Shown here piece by piece: positions 3,886 through 7,029 of a stretch of 7,029 bases of DNA. The stretch is from NCBI GenBank assembly GCA_964356545.1, contig CAYHHX010000025.1, positions 1 through 7,029 of the forward strand, given 5' to 3'. This DNA is from JACPYG01 sp964356545. GTDB lineage: Bacteria > Patescibacteriota > Minisyncoccia > Minisyncoccales > Staskawiczbacteraceae. The notes beneath the pieces were generated by a model. It saw only the letters and a list, made by a program, of their open reading frames with translations, was not told where the DNA came from and made no database searches. The position numbers and the translations under genes are program-made. Position 1 is the first letter of the stretch; the number at the start of each line of letters is the position of its first letter.

Positions 3886-4479
3886 ATGTTAAAAGCACCA
3901 AAAACACAGAGAGTCTTGCCACCGGAGGGCACGCATATCGCAAGATGTGTCCGGATTATCCATATCGGCACTATCGCTGAAGAGTATATGGGCGAAATGA
4001 AAGATATGAACAAAGTTGATTTAACTTTTGAGCTTGTGGACGAAACTTTTGTCTTCAAAGACGGCGAAGACGCCAAACCTTTCGTGGTTTCAAAAGAATA
4101 CACGCTGTCTATGGGCGAGAAAGCCAATTTGAGAAAACTGGTTGAGGGTATTATCGGCAAAAGTATGGTTCAAGGCGAAGCGGATATGTTTGACATTGAA
4201 TCTTTGCTTAACAAGCCTTGTCTTATCAACATCAAATACAAGGAATCAAAAGCGGGCAACAAGAGAGCTGAAATTGCCACAGCCAGTCCGCTTATGAAAG
4301 GGCAAGTCGCCACAGAGCCATTTAATCATCCTGCTTTGCTTACTTACGAAAATTGGAATGAGGAATATTTTAATAGTCTTCCAAGTTTCTTAAAAGAAAA
4401 AATAATCGGTTCGGCGGAATACAAAACAATGAAAGGAATTACAGGTGAGATTAATCCAGATGAAGTTCCTTTTGAATAA
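3886..4479 (+). CDS. Phage single-stranded DNA-binding protein-like
   Basis: This 197-residue protein probably coats single-stranded DNA at the phage fork and recombination intermediates. The N-terminal ~140 residues have the beta-rich layout of a family of phage SSB-like proteins: LPPEGTHIARCVRIIHIGT (11-29), VDLTFELVDE (44-53), KEYTLSMGEKANLRKLVEGI (70-89), FDIESLLNKPCLINIKYK (102-119) and IATASPL (130-136). The C-terminus ends in an acidic tip, NPDEVPFE, closely like the DDIPF tail that bacterial SSB uses to dock partner proteins. The segment from about 140 to 185 is a linker-like region. It is followed after 2 nt by the NinB-like gene, as expected for a recombination module. Base composition is clearly richer in G+C than in the genes on either side. 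Confidence 0.7.
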   Translation: MLKAPKTQRVLPPEGTHIARCVRIIHIGTIAEEYMGEMKDMNKVDLTFELVDETFVFKDGEDAKPFVVSKEYTLSMGEKANLRKLVEGIIGKSMVQGEADMFDIESLLNKPCLINIKYKESKAGNKRAEIATASPLMKGQVATEPFNHPALLTYENWNEEYFNSLPSFLKEKIIGSAEYKTMKGITGEINPDEVPFE

Positions 4480-4481
4480 CT

Positions 4482-4973
4482 ATGAAAGCGACACTCCGAA
4501 ACTTCATAGTGGAAATTAAACAAGGTAAACCTGCTTTTACTTCCGAGTATCAAAAAAGCCTATTCAATCAATTTCTTTCCCAGTTTGAAGGCAAGAAAGT
4601 ATGGATCACGATTGACCCGAAAATACCGGTGCGTTCGATTCGGCAAAACCGCTATCTTTGGCTTTTTTACGAAGTCATCGGAAGAGAAACGGGCTTTACG
4701 CCAGAGGAGGTTCACGAGTTCGCCAAAGAACACTGCTTGCCAGTCAAGGAAATTCAGATGTTCGGCAAGAAAACTAGGATACATAAAACGACCACGACAT
4801 TGACCAAAGGCGATACTTTTCCAGAGTTCATAAAAAGGTTGGAGGCGGAAACTGGAATACTCTCGCCGGACACATCGCCTTATCACTTGGAAGCAAACGA
4901 GCAAGAGAACAAAGAAGCGGTTGAGGAACTTTACAAGCAAATAGAAACCCCTGAAGGGGAAGTTAAGTTTTAA
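4482..4973 (+). CDS. NinB-like recombination protein
   Basis: This gene encodes 163 residues. The stretch RSIRQNRYLWLFYEVIGRET with GFTPEEVHEFAKEHCLP (residues 51-87) is the hallmark of NinB/Orf-type proteins, which read R-S..QNR.YW....I...TG.T.EE.H...K...LP. The later TTTTLTKGDTFPEFIKRLEAE and GILSPD (103-130) match the family's ST..L...EF..YI......A...GI..P segment. Lambda NinB (Orf) binds single-stranded DNA and SSB and helps load the phage recombinase in place of RecFOR. Here it lies 2 nt after an SSB-like gene, which fits that partnership. The C-terminal ~25 residues are acidic and probably flexible. The stop falls inside a 21-nt sequence that is repeated exactly at the next gene junction. 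Confidence 0.75.
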   Translation: MKATLRNFIVEIKQGKPAFTSEYQKSLFNQFLSQFEGKKVWITIDPKIPVRSIRQNRYLWLFYEVIGRETGFTPEEVHEFAKEHCLPVKEIQMFGKKTRIHKTTTTLTKGDTFPEFIKRLEAETGILSPDTSPYHLEANEQENKEAVEELYKQIETPEGEVKF

Positions 4974-4981
4974 AAATATGA
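4961..4981 (+). repeat. 21-nt gene-junction repeat, copy 1
   Basis: Starts AGTTAAGTTTTAAAAATATG and ends one base later. It contains the NinB-like stop (TAA 4971-4973) and the ATG at 4978. Copy 2 at 5278-5298 is identical, but there the previous gene stops at the other TAA (5281-5283), so the reading frame entering the repeat differs. Confidence 0.8.
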
Positions 4982-5283
4982 CAAAAGAAACAAAAGAAGA
5001 TTTGATAGTAGAACTGGCAAAAATAAGACAATCTCATAGCGAATGGGTGTCGGGCGATGAAAGACGAAGAAAAGAATTTGCGAAGGCTTTTGGTTGGTAT
5101 CAAGAAAAACAAAGATATGATTACACACAAGAAATAAGAATGCCCTCTTGGGAAGAAATATTTACGAAAGTCGGCAAACTTTTAGCAACCAAAAACTTCT
5201 ATGATTTCGAGGGTAATCTATCGGAGCTTGCAGTTATAGTGGAAAAATTAGAACAAAAGATTAGCCAGAACATTAAGAGTTAA
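4978..5283 (+). CDS. Hypothetical phage protein
   Basis: This gene encodes 101 residues, starting MTKETKEDLIVELAKIRQSH. It is soluble, charged and probably helical, with two long helical stretches (6-50 and 76-98) around a more compact middle with Trp and Tyr (FGWYQEKQRYDYTQEIRMPSWEEIF). No catalytic or metal-binding pattern is visible. Its start lies in the 21-nt junction repeat, 4 nt after the NinB-like stop. I do not recognise the family. Position suggests an accessory role in recombination or replication, not shown by the sequence. Confidence 0.7.
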   Translation: MTKETKEDLIVELAKIRQSHSEWVSGDERRRKEFAKAFGWYQEKQRYDYTQEIRMPSWEEIFTKVGKLLATKNFYDFEGNLSELAVIVEKLEQKISQNIKS

Positions 5284-5298
5284 GTTTTAAAAATATGA
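5278..5298 (+). repeat. 21-nt gene-junction repeat, copy 2
   Basis: Identical to 4961-4981. It carries the stop of the 101-residue protein (TAA 5281-5283) and the ATG at 5295. The two copies bracket one whole gene, so recombination between them would delete or duplicate that gene cleanly, including its start region. Confidence 0.8.
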
Positions 5299-5480
5299 AA
5301 TGGACACAACAAAGATTAAAAAGGTTAGGGGAAGTAAATTTAGAAAAAAAGATACCGAGATATTTTGAAATCAAGAAATTGGTTGAGGAGATTGTAAAAG
5401 AGGAAGTAAAAGAGGAAGCAGAAGAGATTGGCGAAGAACTCGGTTTTTTTAAAAGAAAGAAAAATGATATAATAGGGTAA
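5295..5480 (+). CDS. Small charged hypothetical protein
   Basis: This gene encodes 61 residues, starting MKWTQQRLKRLGEVNLEKK. A central run of about 25 residues (27-50, with KLVEEIVKEEVKEEAEEIG) is almost entirely Glu, Lys, Val and Ile and should form a single helix or coiled coil. A basic tail KRKK follows. No known family is seen. Its start lies in the second copy of the junction repeat. The stop abuts the HNH gene's ATG directly (TAAATG), so it could be coupled to that gene. Confidence 0.6.
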   Translation: MKWTQQRLKRLGEVNLEKKIPRYFEIKKLVEEIVKEEVKEEAEEIGEELGFFKRKKNDIIG

Positions 5481-6026
5481 ATGAAAAAGAAACTTCCTAA
5501 ATTGGGTAAACTTCAAAAGCAATGCGATACCGTAATGCAACAAGTAGGGAAAAAAATTATCAAGGAATGTAAAAAATGCGGAGTTCAGTTTAGTGTATAT
5601 ATATCAGACTTAAAACGCGGTAGAAGGAGATTATTTTGCAATAACGAATGTAGAGTGAAGTTTTGTAAAATTTTTCCACCAAAAGGTTGGAAGCACACCG
5701 CTGATTATAAAAAAAGATTAAGTTTGTCCCGAATGGGAGAAAAAAATCCAAATTATATAAGCGGTAGCACAAAAAAAAGACGGGGAAAGACTCAGCGGAA
5801 TAAAATTTGGAGGAATAAGGTTTTTAAAAGAGATGATTATGAATGTCAGGAATGTGAGAAAAGGGGTGGATATAAAGAAGCTCATCATATTATTTTTTGG
5901 TCAGAAGATAAGAAGAAAAGATTTTTAGTTGGCAATGGTGTTACTCTTTGTTTTTCTTGTCATAAGAATATCCATAGAACAGAAAGAATTTATAAAAATC
6001 TTTTATGTGGTAAAATAAAACTATGA
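5481..6026 (+). CDS. HNH endonuclease with zinc knuckle and NUMOD3-like motif (homing-type)
   Basis: This 181-residue protein is probably a DNA-cutting homing endonuclease. Residues 8-33 (KLGKLQKQCDTVMQQVGKKI then CKKCG) are related to the N-terminus of the next gene. C30-x2-C33 with C53 and C57 (CNNEC) form a likely zinc knuckle. Residues ~68-97 (GWKHTADYKKRLSLSRMGEK then NPNYISG) fit the NUMOD3 DNA-binding repeat found in homing nucleases. The HNH core is C122-x2-C125, HH 135-136, N152, C157-x2-C160, H161 and H165, with all key residues present. It starts directly at the previous stop and overlaps the next gene by 4 nt. Its composition is A-rich, like its neighbours. It looks like a chimera of a resident N-terminal module and a mobile nuclease. 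Confidence 0.85.
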   Translation: MKKKLPKLGKLQKQCDTVMQQVGKKIIKECKKCGVQFSVYISDLKRGRRRLFCNNECRVKFCKIFPPKGWKHTADYKKRLSLSRMGEKNPNYISGSTKKRRGKTQRNKIWRNKVFKRDDYECQECEKRGGYKEAHHIIFWSEDKKKRFLVGNGVTLCFSCHKNIHRTERIYKNLLCGKIKL

Positions 6027-6388
6027 AAAAGAAAGCACATCCTATTGGCTGGTATCAAAGAAAAGCTGATACCTTGCTTCAAGAAGTTGGGAAATCAATT
6101 TATTCTAAATGTGAGGTTTGCGGAAAACCTATGTCTTGTCTTCATCATTTTTTTCCAAAGAGTATTTCTGCAAGACTCCGCTATGACTGGGATAATTTAA
6201 TTCCAATTTGTCAGGGTTGCCATATGCGTCATCATCAGGCGGGTGATCCTAGAATACACGAAACAATAAAACAGAAAAAAGGTGGATTGGAATGGTATGA
6301 AGCATTGAGAAAAAGAGGGCGAGAGATTATAAAAGTGAATCGTGAATATTACGAACAGCAAATGGAAAAATTAAAAGAAATGCAATGA
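6023..6388 (+). CDS. HNH nuclease, possibly NinG-like recombination endonuclease
   Basis: This gene encodes 121 residues. After WYQRKADTLLQEVGKSIYSK (10-29) come C30-x2-C33, the catalytic HH at 41-42 (LHHFFPKS), N58 (DNLIPIC), C63-x2-C66 and H67, H70 and H71, a complete compact HNH fold with a structural zinc. A Lys/Glu-rich helical tail follows (79-121). The lead-in with a KAD..L....G motif before a Cys pair recalls phage NinG-type proteins, which act on recombination intermediates. The presence of NinB- and SSB-like genes upstream supports that reading, but a free-standing HNH nuclease is equally possible. It overlaps both neighbours by 4 nt (ATGA). The shared N-terminal module with the upstream HNH gene suggests duplication or chimera formation. 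Confidence 0.8.
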   Translation: MKKKAHPIGWYQRKADTLLQEVGKSIYSKCEVCGKPMSCLHHFFPKSISARLRYDWDNLIPICQGCHMRHHQAGDPRIHETIKQKKGGLEWYEALRKRGREIIKVNREYYEQQMEKLKEMQ

Positions 6389-6549
6389 AAAATTTAGAAC
6401 AGTTAAGAAATAAAATGAATTATGAGAATTTACAGAATTGGCAGAAGTTTATTTATGGGTGGAAAGCAAGCATAAAATTTTCTGGAATCAAAGCAATTTA
6501 TAAATATCCGATAAATTATTATAAATTATGGAAAAGATTAAAAAAATAA
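6385..6549 (+). CDS. Small basic hypothetical protein
   Basis: This gene encodes 54 residues, starting MKNLEQLRNKMNYENLQNWQ. It is very basic and aromatic (Tyr, Trp and Lys repeats such as YKYPINYYKLWKRLKK) and has no acidic patch after residue 15. It might bind nucleic acid or sit at a membrane surface, but no domain is recognised. Its ATG overlaps the HNH stop by 4 nt, and its last 22 nt overlap the next gene in another frame, which is typical of phage packing. Confidence 0.5.
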   Translation: MKNLEQLRNKMNYENLQNWQKFIYGWKASIKFSGIKAIYKYPINYYKLWKRLKK

Positions 6550-6686
6550 AACCGAGATGTCCAAAATGCAATAAAGGTATGACTATGTGTTATTGCGGTT
6601 CATTTGATTCCAAAACAGGTCAATTAAAGGATGAAGTAAAAAGACAGTTTGAAAAAGAAAAAAATACTTATAACGAATTACAATGA
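6528..6686 (+). CDS. Small Cys-rich protein, putative zinc-binding
   Basis: This gene encodes 52 residues. C11-x2-C14 (RCPKCNKG) and C21-x-C23 (MCYCGS) could hold one zinc in a short zinc-ribbon or knuckle. The rest (SKTGQLKDEVKRQFEKEKN) is a charged helix. Such tiny zinc proteins are common in phage early regions and may bind nucleic acid or a host protein. The start context ATAAATTATGGAAAA resembles the TAAATTTATGGAAAA seen at three other starts. It overlaps the upstream gene by 22 nt and the next by 4 nt. Confidence 0.6.
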   Translation: MEKIKKIKPRCPKCNKGMTMCYCGSFDSKTGQLKDEVKRQFEKEKNTYNELQ

Positions 6687-6850
6687 AAGAAAAAGAAATA
6701 ATCAGCGAATTTTTCAGAAAAATAGCCAAGCGGACACATAAGTTAAAACCGCAGAGCAAAGAGCATTACAAGAGAATACAGAAACTGGCAGTCAAAAAGA
6801 GGTTGCAAAATAAGGCTAAAAAGGAGAGGAATTTGACAGATAGTAAATAA
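6683..6850 (+). CDS. Small very basic hypothetical protein
   Basis: This gene encodes 55 residues, starting MKEKEIISEFFRKIAKRTHK, with a strongly positive second half (KRIQKLAVKKRLQNKAKKER). It is probably helical and may bind DNA or RNA. There is no recognised family. Its start lies in the stop of the Cys-rich gene (ATGA). It is the last gene of the operon before the third control region. It contains TTGACA near its end (6833-6838), but no -10 box follows at proper spacing. Confidence 0.55.
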   Translation: MKEKEIISEFFRKIAKRTHKLKPQSKEHYKRIQKLAVKKRLQNKAKKERNLTDSK

Positions 6851-6862
6851 AGTTGTCGGTTG

Positions 6863-6878
6863 CTTATCTGTGGATAAG
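6863..6878. promoter_or_regulatory. Inverted repeat containing a perfect DnaA box (minus strand)
   Basis: CTTATC (6863-6868) and GATAAG (6873-6878) form a perfect 6-bp inverted repeat around TGTG. Within it TGTGGATAA (6869-6877) is the reverse complement of the DnaA box TTATCCACA. It ends 5 nt before the -35 of the promoter at 6884. Binding could be by host DnaA or by a phage regulator using the inverted repeat. Confidence 0.5.
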
Positions 6879-6883
6879 TATAC

Positions 6884-6912
6884 TTGCGTATAATACGCCA
6901 TAGGTTTATAAT
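6884..6912 (+). promoter_or_regulatory. Putative promoter overlapped by a 13-bp palindrome
   Basis: TTGCGT (6884-6889) and TATAAT (6907-6912) are 17 bp apart, the best-spaced promoter in the window. GCGTATAATACGC (6886-6898) is a perfect odd palindrome covering most of the -35 and the start of the spacer, exactly where a repressor would block polymerase. Transcription should start near 6919 and read into the gene at 6974. Confidence 0.6.
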
Positions 6913-6918
6913 GTATGC

Positions 6919-6936
6919 AGGGTAGGAGATAACCCT
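6919..6936 (+). other. Short leader stem-loop
   Basis: AGGGT (6919-6923) pairs with ACCCT (6932-6936) around AGGAGATA at the predicted 5' end of the mRNA. No T run follows, so it is not a terminator. A 5' hairpin of this kind may protect the transcript. The AGGAG in its loop resembles a Shine-Dalgarno sequence but is 45 nt from the ATG. Confidence 0.3.
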
Positions 6937-6973
6937 AGCGATCTTTGGAAACTTAATCATTAACTATAAATTT

Positions 6974-7029
6974 ATGGAAAATATAAATGTAGAAAGGAAA
7001 GGGACAAAGACGATAGTAACTTACGAAAG
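6974..7029 (+). CDS. Start of a gene cut by the window end
   Basis: Nineteen codons are visible, MENINVERKGTKTIVTYER, with the frame open to the last base. The start has the shared TAAATTTATGGAAAA context (6967-6981) and lies about 55 nt after the predicted transcription start at 6919. Too little is visible to name a family. The first gene of a new transcript beside an operator-like palindrome might be regulatory or begin the next functional module. Confidence 0.55.
   Translation, partial: MENINVERKGTKTIVTYE

Noticed and set aside
3777..4160. 127-residue minus-strand frame opposite the SSB-like gene
   Set aside because: The + strand gene has family-like motifs; the minus frame is Ser/Phe-rich with no recognisable domain and no operon context.
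4560..4940. 126-residue minus-strand frame opposite the NinB-like gene
   Set aside because: It is a shadow of a + strand gene with the conserved NinB motif and correct spacing.
5445..5473. TATAAT before the first HNH gene as a promoter
   Set aside because: The matching -35 position is only a T run; the gene abuts the previous stop and is probably read from the operon.
3049..6688. Alternative code reading TGA as glycine or tryptophan
   Set aside because: TGA ends several genes at clean ATGA overlaps, and reading through gives out-of-frame sequence of the next gene; the standard code fits.

Overview
This window reads as part of the early (replication and recombination) region of a tailed bacteriophage or prophage. 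The DNA is AT-rich and tightly packed. I count about twenty genes, all on the + strand, many overlapping by 4 nt (ATGA) or separated by 1-10 nt. No tRNA, rRNA, CRISPR array or insertion sequence was seen. No integrase, structural or lysis gene is visible, so both ends lie inside a larger genome. The host cannot be named. The standard bacterial code fits (TAA, TGA and TAG are all used as stops). Almost no start has a Shine-Dalgarno sequence; starts instead sit behind A/T-rich runs such as TAAATTTATGG or TTTTAAAAATATG. Promoters look sigma70-like (TTGACT, TTGCAT or TTGCGT, 17 bp, then a TATAAT-like box). This suits a host lineage that initiates without SD sequences, for example Bacteroidota or Patescibacteria, with the promoters arguing somewhat against Bacteroidota.

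Layout. 1-285 is a non-coding control region: structured RNA, an intrinsic terminator, a perfect DnaA box, a promoter, and a leader hairpin that could act as an attenuator. 286-2765 is the replication module: a small unknown protein, a replication-initiator-like protein with a candidate origin inside its gene, a DnaB-type helicase, and two unknown proteins. 2766-3734 starts with a second promoter carrying palindromes. It is followed by a ribbon-helix-helix-like protein, a one-pass membrane protein and three tiny unknown proteins. 3735-3885 is a GC-richer stretch with an 11-bp inverted repeat and a decayed or shifted reading frame. 3886-4973 encodes an SSB-like protein and a NinB-like recombination protein. 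4978-5480 holds two unknown charged proteins. 5481-6388 holds two adjacent HNH nucleases sharing an N-terminal module. 6385-6850 holds three tiny overlapping genes, one a Cys-rich putative zinc protein. 6851-6973 is a third control region with a DnaA box, two inverted repeats and a promoter, and the gene it drives starts at 6974 and runs off the end.

Together the genes resemble the P22/lambda-style arrangement of initiator, helicase, SSB, NinB and an HNH nuclease in the place of NinG. The phage would open its own origin and load its own helicase but borrow host primase and polymerase, at least as far as this window shows. The most interesting points are the repeat-and-dyad cluster inside the initiator gene, the chimeric HNH pair, the repeated 21-nt gene junction, and the paired DnaA boxes beside the first and last promoters.
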